35,408 nucleotides of DNA, from positions 1-35,408 of the forward strand of contig CAIOAQ010000231.1 in assembly GCA_903856025.1 (NCBI GenBank), given 5' to 3'. Shown here in pieces: positions 25,628 to 33,462 of the stretch. The first letter of the stretch is position 1, and each line of letters starts with the position of its first letter. The notes under the pieces were generated by a model. It was given only the letters and a program-made list of their open reading frames with translations, had not been told where the DNA came from and did not search any database. Made by a program: the position numbers and the translations under genes. The stretch comes from an uncultured beta proteobacterium (lineage in GTDB: Bacteria; Pseudomonadota; Gammaproteobacteria; Burkholderiales; Burkholderiaceae_C).

Positions 25628-27802
25628 TCAGAGTGTGCGGCCATAACATGCCAGCAATGCGTCTGGAGTCATGGGTCGCCCGGTTAAATAGCCCTGTATC
25701 AACGGGCAACCTTGGTCAATGAGGGTTTGATGCTGCTCTGGGGTTTCAACCCCTTCCGCAATCACATCCATACCCAGCGCCAGTGCCATGTTGATGAAAC
25801 ACTGGCTGATGGCTTGTGCCTTTTCACAAGTGGGCAAGTCGCGAACAAAGCTTTGATCAATTTTCAGGCAACTCACTGGCAAAAACTGTAACCTGGACAA
25901 GCTGGAAAATCCGGTGCCAAAGTCATCAATCGCAAGCTTGATGCCCAATGCCTGCAAGGGCAGCAGGTAGTGGTGGCCATCGCTTTCGGCACCCAGTGCC
26001 TCGGACTCGGTGATTTCAAGTTCCAGGTCTTGCGGGTCGGTATCCGTTTGCGACAAAATTTCTTCGACACGCCGGACAAAATCGGGGTTGGACAACTGGC
26101 GAGCAGACACATTCACCGACATGGTGATGCGGTGCAAACCTGCTTGACGCCACTGCTGGAGTTGTCGGCATGCTGTTTCCAGAACCCAGTCACCAATCGG
26201 AAGAATGGCACCGTTGGTCTCGGCAACCGGAATGAAGGTCGCAGGCGGCACGTTGCCGAGTACCGGGTGTGTCCAGCGCAGCAGTGCTTCACAACCACGC
26301 AAATATCCATCATGAGTTACCTGCGGCTGGTAAACCAAGTGCAGTTCCTGATGCACCACGGCGTGCCAAAGTGTCAGACCCAAATTGGCCAATGCGCTGT
26401 GGTTCCCATCGGCATCGTGAAAACAGAAGTGATTGCCCCCGCAGCTCTTCGCTGCGTACATCGCCTCATCGGCGTATTGGAGCAGCGTAGCGGTATCAGT
26501 CGCATCTTTTGGATAACGCGCACAACCGATACTTGCCCCTATCACCAGTTGGTTGTCGCCCACGACGATGGGCACAGTCAACGCAGTTAGAACATCAACA
26601 ACTATTTCTTGAATGTCCTGCGTCTTTCCTGCGCTTTGCAACAAAATTACAAACTCATCGCCACCCACGCGCGCCGCCGTATCGCCCTGTCGCACCGACG
26701 TTGAGAGTCGCCTGGCAACCTCTTGCAACACGCTGTCGCCCACCGCATGCCCTAAGGTGTCGTTGACAGGTTTGAATCGGTCCAGGTCAATGTAGATTAG
26801 GCTCATGGCAGTACCGTTACGGTGCGCCAGCTTGAGCGACTGGGTCATTCGGTCTTCCAGCAACCGACGGTTGGGCAGGCCGGTCAATGCATCGTGGTTG
26901 GCCAGGTGTGCAAGCTCTTCTGTGTCGTTGTGATGCGAGCTGTCAGTCAGCAAGGCGAGGTAGGCGAGAGTCGTTCCAAGTGCATTTTTTACCACCTTGA
27001 CGGTTATCCATTCAGGATAGATCTGACCATTCTTTCGACGATTAAAAAACTCACCTGACCAGCTGCCTTCATCAATCAAACCACCCCAAAAGGCTTTATA
27101 AAACGCGATGTCGTGGCGGCCCGAGCTGAACAATCTTGGCGTATTTCCAATCATCTCATCGGACTCAAATCCGGTGATTTTGCTCAACGCAGTGTTGACA
27201 TCGCAGATGCGATCCTGTGCATCAGTCATCAGCATGCCTTTGCTGCTGTGATGAAACAGTTGGAAACTTCTTAATCTCGACACATCGTCAACATTGCCGG
27301 AGTTGGTCGGCCTCAGGAGCCAAAAATACTCCATTTGCGCATAGGTCTTCAACGGCACAATCAAGACGTCAAAGCAGGTCACGCTGTCAAAATCGCGACC
27401 ATCAAAAAAATTGATTTGACGCATCTCGATGGCTGCATTGTGTGTCGTAGCTCGCAACTGCTCGAGCAATGTGGACAAACTCGCACGCTGCTTGTTCGGT
27501 GCCAAATTCAAAATGGGTAACCCGGACCAGTGCATTCCGGACTCGCCAAGAAGTGGCTCTGTATTGGCGCTCACCTGGGTAATGTTGCCCGCAGCATCGG
27601 TGATCAAATAAGGCGTCTCACCCTCAAGCAGCTGAAGCATCCACAAGTCGCGGCTCAAACTGGTGCGCCCAAGTGACTGTAATGCTGACTGATGCCGTTG
27701 CTGAAGTTTGCTGTGTTGCTCAATCAGTTCCTGAAGATCCGTTGCATAACGAAATAACTGGTCTTGCAGAAGCATCTCGCCCGTTGGTTTCTGTGCATTC
27801 AT
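25628..27802 (-). CDS. PAS-GGDEF-EAL protein (cyclic-di-GMP turnover)
   Basis: The start at 27802 (MNAQKPTGEM) gives 724 residues. The reading frame stays open further upstream, but there it runs over the preceding gene in another frame. The N-terminal helix (QLFRYATDLQELIEQHSKLQ) is shared with the next two genes upstream. Two PAS-like domains follow, the second with GSWSGEFFNRRKNGQ. The GGDEF domain is intact: DLDRFKPVND and RVGGDEF. The EAL domain also looks intact: CEALLRW, NVSARQL, LEITES, IDDFGTG, LKIDQSF and AEGVET. It may make or break down c-di-GMP; composite proteins often work mainly as phosphodiesterases. It begins 4 bp after the upstream stop, so translation is coupled. Confidence 0.95.
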   Translation of the reverse strand: MNAQKPTGEMLLQDQLFRYATDLQELIEQHSKLQQRHQSALQSLGRTSLSRDLWMLQLLEGETPYLITDAAGNITQVSANTEPLLGESGMHWSGLPILNLAPNKQRASLSTLLEQLRATTHNAAIEMRQINFFDGRDFDSVTCFDVLIVPLKTYAQMEYFWLLRPTNSGNVDDVSRLRSFQLFHHSSKGMLMTDAQDRICDVNTALSKITGFESDEMIGNTPRLFSSGRHDIAFYKAFWGGLIDEGSWSGEFFNRRKNGQIYPEWITVKVVKNALGTTLAYLALLTDSSHHNDTEELAHLANHDALTGLPNRRLLEDRMTQSLKLAHRNGTAMSLIYIDLDRFKPVNDTLGHAVGDSVLQEVARRLSTSVRQGDTAARVGGDEFVILLQSAGKTQDIQEIVVDVLTALTVPIVVGDNQLVIGASIGCARYPKDATDTATLLQYADEAMYAAKSCGGNHFCFHDADGNHSALANLGLTLWHAVVHQELHLVYQPQVTHDGYLRGCEALLRWTHPVLGNVPPATFIPVAETNGAILPIGDWVLETACRQLQQWRQAGLHRITMSVNVSARQLSNPDFVRRVEEILSQTDTDPQDLELEITESEALGAESDGHHYLLPLQALGIKLAIDDFGTGFSSLSRLQFLPVSCLKIDQSFVRDLPTCEKAQAISQCFINMALALGMDVIAEGVETPEQHQTLIDQGCPLIQGYLTGRPMTPDALLACYGRTL

Positions 27803-27806
27803 GGGC

Positions 27807-29306
27807 TTAACTCGGTCCAATCTGGTCGTAGCTGGTTTCAATGCATTCAGTGCGCGCATCGTTTTCAAAAAAGCAAAAGCGCAAATTGAATTGCCTTGCG
27901 GCGTAGGTGGCCGCATCAGCGCAATAGAAAAGGTCGGCGGCGGCCTCGCCATCCTGAGGGAAACGCGCGCACCCAACGCTGGCCTGAATCTCGAACGCAT
28001 GGCCACCCACATGCAACGGCGTGTCCAGCAACTGCAAAATCTGGTTGGCAATGTTCTCGATAATTTCGGAGCTGGCCAGAGTGGGCAGCAAAATGGCAAA
28101 CTCGTCATCACCAATTCGCGCCACCATGTCACCACCTCGCACAGCGAGTTGCAGCTTGCCACTGATGGTCTGCAGGATCTCATCGACTGCTTCGCCTGCT
28201 ACCTTGCCATTGAGACGCTTGAAATGGTTCAGGTCCACAATCAACAGGCCAAGTTCGGCAGAATGGGTTTTGGCATGCTCGATCGCCTGCTTCAACGTTC
28301 TATCAAGGAGTCTTCGGTTGGGCAAGCCCGTCAATGCATCGTGAAATGCCATTTGAGCAAGCTGCTTGTGATCGTTCGCGCTGGGCGACTTGTCTGCAAA
28401 AACAGCCATGTATGAAAGAGTCTGCGTGTGGATGTTCTTGATAGCCTTGATGGTCAACCATTCAAAAAATATCTGCCCGTTCTTGCGTCGATTAAACATT
28501 TCGCCGCTCCAACTTCCACTGAGCCGCAACTTGTTCCACATGGCGCGGTAGAAGGTCGGTTCTTGTAGACCGGAGTTGATCAATCGAGGGTTTTTTCCAA
28601 GAACTTCCGACTCGGCATAGCCAGTGATTTGCGTAAATCCGTCATTCACATATTGAATTTCAGCCGCTTCATTTGTAATCATCAAACCTTCAAAGACCTC
28701 TGCCATGGCCGGAATCCGAAGATTCCACACATTGGAAGCGACACCTTCCAGCGTTGGAGAAGGGATCAGAAGCCAGTAGATTTCTGTACGATCGCGCTTG
28801 CGCACGGGCATCAACAGCGCGTCATAAATCCGAGCTTCATCGCGCTTTAAAGGCCCAAAGAATGGCAGTGTGCAATGTGCAATTGCCGCATCTTCGCGGT
28901 CAGTGGACCATTGCTGCAACATCTTGGCAATAAGTGGCCGATTCTGTTGCGACAATAAATCAAAGATTACCTTTCCCATCAAGGAAGAAGTGCCTTCAAA
29001 GCCCAACTCGCGATGAGCGGCCGAACTGGTTGCAACGATGGCACCCCTGAGGTCGGTCACCAAATGGATGTCGATACAGCGCGTCAACGCATCAAGCATC
29101 AAGTCATCGTCTTGCCCGCCGCGACCCAAAGCGTTGATCATGATTTGATTGCGCTGGTGCAATGCACTTTGCTGCGAAAGAAGTTCTTGCAGATCTTCAG
29201 CGTAGCGCAGCATCTGCTGTTGAAAATCAATGGTGGTTGGTGCACTCATAACTTCTGAAAAATGCAACATTCGATTTTGGAAATAAATGTTGGTCGGCGC
29301 ACTCAT
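27807..29306 (-). CDS. PAS-GGDEF protein with degenerate active site (GDDEF)
   Basis: The 499-residue paralogue of its two neighbours has an N-terminal helix (MLRYAEDLQELLSQQSALHQ), a weak PAS, a clear PAS with GSWSGEMFNRRKNGQ, and a GGDEF domain. The GGDEF signature reads RIGDDEF, with the second Gly replaced by Asp. The metal/substrate motif reads DLNHFKRLNG where active enzymes have DLDxFKxxND. Diguanylate cyclase activity is doubtful; a receptor or scaffold role is possible. The first 19 codons repeat, imperfectly, as codons 20-38, so the start could also be the second ATG at 29249; AAGG lies upstream of 29306, which favours the longer form. The gene sits 4 bp before the GGDEF-EAL gene. 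Confidence 0.92.
   Translation of the reverse strand: MSAPTNIYFQNRMLHFSEVMSAPTTIDFQQQMLRYAEDLQELLSQQSALHQRNQIMINALGRGGQDDDLMLDALTRCIDIHLVTDLRGAIVATSSAAHRELGFEGTSSLMGKVIFDLLSQQNRPLIAKMLQQWSTDREDAAIAHCTLPFFGPLKRDEARIYDALLMPVRKRDRTEIYWLLIPSPTLEGVASNVWNLRIPAMAEVFEGLMITNEAAEIQYVNDGFTQITGYAESEVLGKNPRLINSGLQEPTFYRAMWNKLRLSGSWSGEMFNRRKNGQIFFEWLTIKAIKNIHTQTLSYMAVFADKSPSANDHKQLAQMAFHDALTGLPNRRLLDRTLKQAIEHAKTHSAELGLLIVDLNHFKRLNGKVAGEAVDEILQTISGKLQLAVRGGDMVARIGDDEFAILLPTLASSEIIENIANQILQLLDTPLHVGGHAFEIQASVGCARFPQDGEAAADLFYCADAATYAARQFNLRFCFFENDARTECIETSYDQIGPS
29193..29306 (-). repeat. 57-bp imperfect tandem duplication at the 5' end of a GGDEF gene
   Basis: Two 57-bp units (29250-29306 and 29193-29249 on the minus strand) each begin ATGAGTGC and encode MSAPTNIYFQNRMLHFSEV and MSAPTTIDFQQQMLRYAED. 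By hand alignment about 40 of 57 bases agree. The unit length is a multiple of three, so the frame continues. It may be an old internal duplication or the remnant 5' end of a lost fourth paralogue. Confidence 0.6.
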
Positions 29307-29354
29307 GACGTAGATATCCTTATCCCTTGTAGTCCAACTGCCGGTTCAATCGGC

Positions 29355-30749
29355 TCAGGCCTCGTGCATGGCACAGCTGATGCCTTGCCGCCTTGCCATT
29401 TGCATGGCGCTACGAGCATGGTCGATCAAGCCGCGCACGTCTACTTTCAAATTCCAATGTGCATAACCGATGCGGGTAGTGACCACCAGGTCATGTTGCA
29501 CCGCATGGATTGACTCAGACAACGCACTTAGCAAGGTATTTACCAATGTCCGGGCACAAGCGTTGTCAGTGACATTGCTGAGCATGACCACAAACTCATT
29601 GCCGCTCAGGCGCGCAGCCACGTCTCCAGTGGGCAACCAGGCCTTCAGGCGCGCGCTGTACAGCTCCATCAGGCGATCTCCCACGTCGTGCCCAAGTTCG
29701 TTGGCGATGTCGCGAAAACGCTCAAGGCTTATCGACAGCACATACAAACCGTTGTTTGCCGGACTATTGGCCTTCATGGTTTGGCTCAAGCGCTCTTCAA
29801 ATAGGCGTCGATTTGGCAGTCCAGTCAGCGGGTCATGGTGGACTTCAAGTTCGAGTTGTTTCTGCAAGTTTCCGTTCGAGGACATGTCGCTAAACGTGGC
29901 GAAATACGCACAGGTTTTTCCTTGTGCATCCTTCACTACTTTGACGTTTGACCAATTGAGAAACAATTGCCCGTTTTTGCGGCGGTTGAAGAACTCGCCG
30001 CTCCAACTTCCTTCGGTATGCAAAGCTGACCAGAAGTTCTGGTAAAAGACGGTATCTTGCAGGCCTGAGCTTATTTTGTTTGGGTTTTGCCCCAGCACTT
30101 CGTCCGGTTTGTAACCGGTGATCTGACTGTAGGCAACGTTGGAAGCGATGATTTCGGCATTTTCGTTGGTGAGCAACAGAGCCACTTGGCCGCTATTTGA
30201 CAGCGCCAGCAGGCGCAAAAGTTCCGGTGTGGAAGCAGTTGCCAGCACCGGTGGACTCAACAGCCAGTAAATTTCAATTTGGTCTGCATCGGCCGAGCGC
30301 AGCACCAACGCATCAAAAGCCACTGGCGCGACGGAAGCGGCCTGCCCTTGTGGATGGAGTCGTGTTTGATAGATGGCACCCGATCCATTGTCGCCAACGA
30401 ATGTATTGAGCAGCGACTGGATGTTTGCACGGCACTCGGCGCGCATGAGTTGTTCAATCGGGAGCCAACTCAGGCTCTGGCCGTTTTGCGCGAGCGCCCG
30501 TTCAGCAGAAGGGCTGGCGTGCAAAATCTCACCAAGTGCACTGGTCACCAAGTACCTGTCAAATGCCTTAAGAATCGTGTTGAGCAACAAATCATCGTTC
30601 ACATCGCAATGGCCTATGAACTGCAGCACCTTTTGATGGTGCTGTTGCAGGGCGCTTTGCTGGCGCATCAGCTGTTGCAGGTCTTGGGCATACTGCAGAA
30701 GCTGACGTTGCACCAAATCTATGTTTGGCGCCAATGTGCGCGAACTCAT
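29355..30749 (-). CDS. PAS-GGDEF protein with strongly degenerate active site (SGNEF)
   Basis: The 464-residue protein is the first of three paralogues in transcription order. It has the shared N-terminal helix (LLQYAQDLQQLMRQQSALQQ), a weak PAS, a PAS with GSWSGEFFNRRKNGQ and a GGDEF-fold domain introduced by HHDPLTGLPNRRL. The signature is SGNEF instead of GGDEF, and the usual DLDxFKxxND motif reads SLERFRDIAN. Key Gly and Asp residues are lost, so it should not make c-di-GMP. The fold and reading frame are preserved over the full length, which argues for a retained non-catalytic role. The ATG overlaps the stop of the upstream receiver gene (ATGA at 30746-30749). Confidence 0.92.
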   Translation of the reverse strand: MSSRTLAPNIDLVQRQLLQYAQDLQQLMRQQSALQQHHQKVLQFIGHCDVNDDLLLNTILKAFDRYLVTSALGEILHASPSAERALAQNGQSLSWLPIEQLMRAECRANIQSLLNTFVGDNGSGAIYQTRLHPQGQAASVAPVAFDALVLRSADADQIEIYWLLSPPVLATASTPELLRLLALSNSGQVALLLTNENAEIIASNVAYSQITGYKPDEVLGQNPNKISSGLQDTVFYQNFWSALHTEGSWSGEFFNRRKNGQLFLNWSNVKVVKDAQGKTCAYFATFSDMSSNGNLQKQLELEVHHDPLTGLPNRRLFEERLSQTMKANSPANNGLYVLSISLERFRDIANELGHDVGDRLMELYSARLKAWLPTGDVAARLSGNEFVVMLSNVTDNACARTLVNTLLSALSESIHAVQHDLVVTTRIGYAHWNLKVDVRGLIDHARSAMQMARRQGISCAMHEA

Positions 30750-31108
30750 TTCACGTGGCTCCGAATCCAGGCGACGACCTGCAATGGACTGAAAGGCTTG
30801 ATGAAATACGCGTCGGCGCCGCGCTTGCGGGCATCATCGCCATCAGCAACCTGACCGCGCGCGGTCACCATGGCAACCAGGGTATCGCGGGTGGCTCGAT
30901 CCTTCTTTATGGCATCCAGAACCTGCAAGCCGTCCATCTCGCCAGGCATCATCACATCAAGCAAGACGGCTTTGGGGCGGTGGTGTCGCACAGCCTCCAG
31001 TGCGCTGACACCGTCTTCCGCCTCGATGATGTTGAACTCCTTGCCCAGCGTGATGGACAACAAGCGCCGAATGTCCGAGTGATCGTCAACGATAAGAATG
31101 GTGGTCAT
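30746..31108 (-). CDS. Stand-alone CheY-like receiver protein
   Basis: The 120-residue single receiver has D8-D9 (VDDHSD), phosphoacceptor D51 in LLDVMMPGEMDG, Thr in MVTARG and Lys in FIKPFSP. I chose ATG at 31108, with AAGGGAG 5 nt before it. The frame is open upstream to 31213, but that part lacks receiver character and overlaps the upstream gene. It lies between the kinase-like protein (22 bp upstream) and the GGDEF series (ATGA overlap), so it may carry phosphate from the dCache kinase at 23470 to the c-di-GMP proteins. MPGEMDG has one residue more than the usual MPxMDG loop. Confidence 0.93.
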   Translation of the reverse strand: MTTILIVDDHSDIRRLLSITLGKEFNIIEAEDGVSALEAVRHHRPKAVLLDVMMPGEMDGLQVLDAIKKDRATRDTLVAMVTARGQVADGDDARKRGADAYFIKPFSPLQVVAWIRSHVK

Positions 31109-31130
31109 GGTGGCTCCCTTTTCAGGCGGG

Positions 31131-32261
31131 TTAGTTGGTGGTAAGAAGTTGTGAAAGGTCAGTCGCATAGGCTTGCGCCTGCAGGGTGTAACGGCAACTA
31201 GAACAGGACTCACGACTGCGCTCTTGCAATGGCAATCCTGTGGCCAACGTCAGGGTGAAGGATTCAATCGGTGGATTGGCAGGATCCTGAGACGGCCCCA
31301 AAGGCAATACCTCAAGCTTGAGCTGTCCGCCCTGCAAGGCAAGAATGCGTCGGCACATGAGCCACCGAACGCTGTCATCGCTCAAGGGGCTTTTTGCGGC
31401 GCTGGATTCGCCCGAATGGGTTGCGACAACCGGCCTGACCTTGCGCCGAGCAGTGGCGTTCGTCACACGAGCGGTAAGGACAACAAAATTGCCCAACTGG
31501 CGCAAAGATACAGCGACCAGACTGCGTACCGGTGCACTGTCTTGTAACGCATCAAATAGAACCCGCAAGGCATAGCTCATCCAGGCGGCATGACCATAGA
31601 CAACGCCAAGCCCTGAGCCGTCTTGGGTCAATTCAAATCTGGGTTGATCTGGATCCGGGCTGACCGGCGGGAAGCTGCCGTTGATCAAGGTTGGCAAGTC
31701 CAGCCTCTCATCGGCAAATACCTCGTCGCGTTGCATCAGCAGCGTCAGGTCAGAAAGTTGCTGTAGCAACGTGAGTACACTTTGACTCTGACTGCCTACT
31801 GCTTCGATGTCACGCATGGAATTGCCAGCTTGCGGATTAAGCAACATTTGCAGAGCGCAAAGTTGGGCGCGTGCCTCCTCCCCGAGCAAGAGAAGAAAAC
31901 TTTTTTCCGCGACTGAATTAGCACGCAATTCTTCTCTATCCCCTGTATTTTCAGGTGATGGTGCTATATAAATTGCATAATCACGGCGCCCATTTCTGAT
32001 CAGCCAGACCGAAGCAGTCACTTTGTCGTCGTCGGTTCGAACTTGCCAGTTACCCAATTTGACAGGCAACTTGACACGAGATCGCACCTCCAGGTCAATC
32101 AGCACCTTGATTGCACTGCTGCGCGCCATGATCTGCTTGACCCAAGGAAGTGCGGCCTGGTTGTGGGTTGTGACTTGGGCCAGATGATCAAGCAGGATCA
32201 CCCCTTCGGACAGGGTGTCCATCAGTGGAGCGTCAAAGTTCAGGCGCGTGGTTGCAGTCAT
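31131..32261 (-). CDS. Kinase-like protein without catalytic motifs (putative degenerate histidine kinase)
   Basis: The 376-residue soluble protein is not recognised as a standard family. The start resembles a PAS domain (LSEGVILLDHLAQVTTHNQAAL). Residues about 118-180 look like a two-helix dimerisation region in the place of HisKA (FLLLLGEEARAQLCALQMLL), but there is no H box. After it, YALRVLFDALQDSAPVRSL lies where an N box would be, and the C-terminal part (RRILALQGGQLKLEVLPLG) recalls the last strands of an ATPase fold. No DxGxG or GxGLG box is visible. A non-catalytic sensor or scaffold is the best guess. The frame is intact over its length and is coupled by ATGA overlap to the HDOD gene upstream, so I treat it as a working gene. 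Confidence 0.75.
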   Translation of the reverse strand: MTATTRLNFDAPLMDTLSEGVILLDHLAQVTTHNQAALPWVKQIMARSSAIKVLIDLEVRSRVKLPVKLGNWQVRTDDDKVTASVWLIRNGRRDYAIYIAPSPENTGDREELRANSVAEKSFLLLLGEEARAQLCALQMLLNPQAGNSMRDIEAVGSQSQSVLTLLQQLSDLTLLMQRDEVFADERLDLPTLINGSFPPVSPDPDQPRFELTQDGSGLGVVYGHAAWMSYALRVLFDALQDSAPVRSLVAVSLRQLGNFVVLTARVTNATARRKVRPVVATHSGESSAAKSPLSDDSVRWLMCRRILALQGGQLKLEVLPLGPSQDPANPPIESFTLTLATGLPLQERSRESCSSCRYTLQAQAYATDLSQLLTTN

Positions 32262-33139
32262 GGCGCTGGTGCATTAAAAAAAGCCGTTTCGTGGTTGGCA
32301 CGCGACTCAATGCGACCGAAAAGGTGGCGCGCAGAGTCGTCCCAGATCAGGCCAAGTTGCTCGCAGGCGGTGAGGGAAAGGTTTGTCACACGGTTTTCTG
32401 CCCGTGCGACCAGATCAAGCGCATTGCTGAGCACTTCTGCGACCTGCACAAGCGCTACCAGTGGATTGCTCGCAACGATTTTTCCATCATGGTGCCCAGA
32501 CACGGCTTCAGCCATCGCTTCTGGCAGCGCCCAGTGCTCCAGCAACCAGGCGCCTACGCATCCGTGTCCAATACCAAAATGCTCTCGCTCGACTTGTTCG
32601 ATATCCACTGCACGGTCACGCGCCACGCCCCGGCAAAAGTGCGCAAGCTTTGGGTCAAAGTGATACAACCAGAGTTGCCCAATGTCATGCACCAGCCCGG
32701 CAAGAAGCGCCATGGAGGGTGCTACGTCCAAACCGCAATGAATAGCAAGCTCCTCGCAGCAGATTCCAACCGCGACGCTGTGCGTCCAATAGGCATTGGG
32801 CAACCCATTTCGTGCTGCACCGTTTACAAAAGTGCTCAAACTGCTGATGAGCGCAATATGCCTCAGGCGGTTCAGGCCAATGAGCGAAGTCGCTGCGGAA
32901 ATGTCGTTGATTTCAGTCGTACGGGTACCGCGCAATGCAGCCGTGTTGGCCAACGAGATTACCCTCGCACTGATCAACGGGTCGCGACGAATGGCACGTA
33001 CCAAAATATCAAGGTTACTGTCAGGGTCGTCAAGTGTGTTGACAATTTCCACCACCACACAGGGAAAGCTTGGCAGGCTTCGACTGCGCGCAATCACGAG
33101 TTCGCGAGTTATCGGTGCGAGGTTCATGGCCCCCATCAT
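32258..33139 (-). CDS. HDOD-domain protein
   Basis: The 293-residue soluble protein has an HDOD domain at about residues 15-215. The landmarks are LPSFPCVVVEIVNTLDDPDS, then IRRDPLISARVISLANTA, SLIGLNRLRHIAL and LAGLVHDIGQLWLYHF. HDOD proteins are found widely in bacterial signalling, often beside kinases and c-di-GMP proteins, and usually act without hydrolysis. Here the HD pair in LVHDIG and a later GHHDG are retained, which is worth noting but does not prove activity. It overlaps the small upstream gene (ATGA at 33136-33139) and the kinase-like gene downstream (32258-32261). A second in-frame ATG lies three bases after the first. Confidence 0.92.
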   Translation of the reverse strand: MMGAMNLAPITRELVIARSRSLPSFPCVVVEIVNTLDDPDSNLDILVRAIRRDPLISARVISLANTAALRGTRTTEINDISAATSLIGLNRLRHIALISSLSTFVNGAARNGLPNAYWTHSVAVGICCEELAIHCGLDVAPSMALLAGLVHDIGQLWLYHFDPKLAHFCRGVARDRAVDIEQVEREHFGIGHGCVGAWLLEHWALPEAMAEAVSGHHDGKIVASNPLVALVQVAEVLSNALDLVARAENRVTNLSLTACEQLGLIWDDSARHLFGRIESRANHETAFFNAPAP

Positions 33140-33462
33140 GTGCTCCGATAGATCAGAACCTGATCAAAAAAGTTGGCCATGTATGGTTCGCTGAGATCAG
33201 CACCTTCGAAAATTTCAAGGAGTCGGTGCGCAGCATGCGCGGCGTCATCCGCAACTTGTTCGTCGGATCTGGGATCATCAAGATCCACATCGACAAACTC
33301 TGCGCGATGCGCAATCAACTGGTTTATGTTTTCCTGAGTCAACACAAGACCTGCCGGCAAAGTCATGCTCAGAAAACCTTGCTGGGAAATTTGCATAGGC
33401 GCACTGATCACCATGCCTGGCAACGCCTGTTCGATTGGGAGATAGTGATGTCGTTTTTTCAT
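33136..33462 (-). CDS. Small protein resembling the N-terminal domain of HD-GYP proteins
   Basis: The 108-residue soluble protein has a first half (PIEQALPGMVISAPM, then LPAGLVLTQENINQLIAH and RAEFVDVD) following the pattern seen N-terminal to many HD-GYP phosphodiesterases (DUF3391-like: pGM, G-x-x-L-T, then a V-x-V strand). The second half is helical and acidic, ending in a FFDQVLIYRS helix. It overlaps both neighbours by ATGA, between the HTH-receiver regulator and the HDOD protein. It may be a split-off partner of the HDOD protein, supplying the domain that HD-GYP enzymes carry in cis. The family call is from pattern memory and needs a profile search. Confidence 0.75.
   Translation of the reverse strand: MKKRHHYLPIEQALPGMVISAPMQISQQGFLSMTLPAGLVLTQENINQLIAHRAEFVDVDLDDPRSDEQVADDAAHAAHRLLEIFEGADLSEPYMANFFDQVLIYRST

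Noticed and set aside
27803-28183. N-terminal extension of the GGDEF-EAL gene upstream of 27802
   Set aside because: It overlaps the preceding GGDEF gene in another frame, has Cys/Arg-rich non-protein-like sequence, and a good start with domain continuity exists at 27802.
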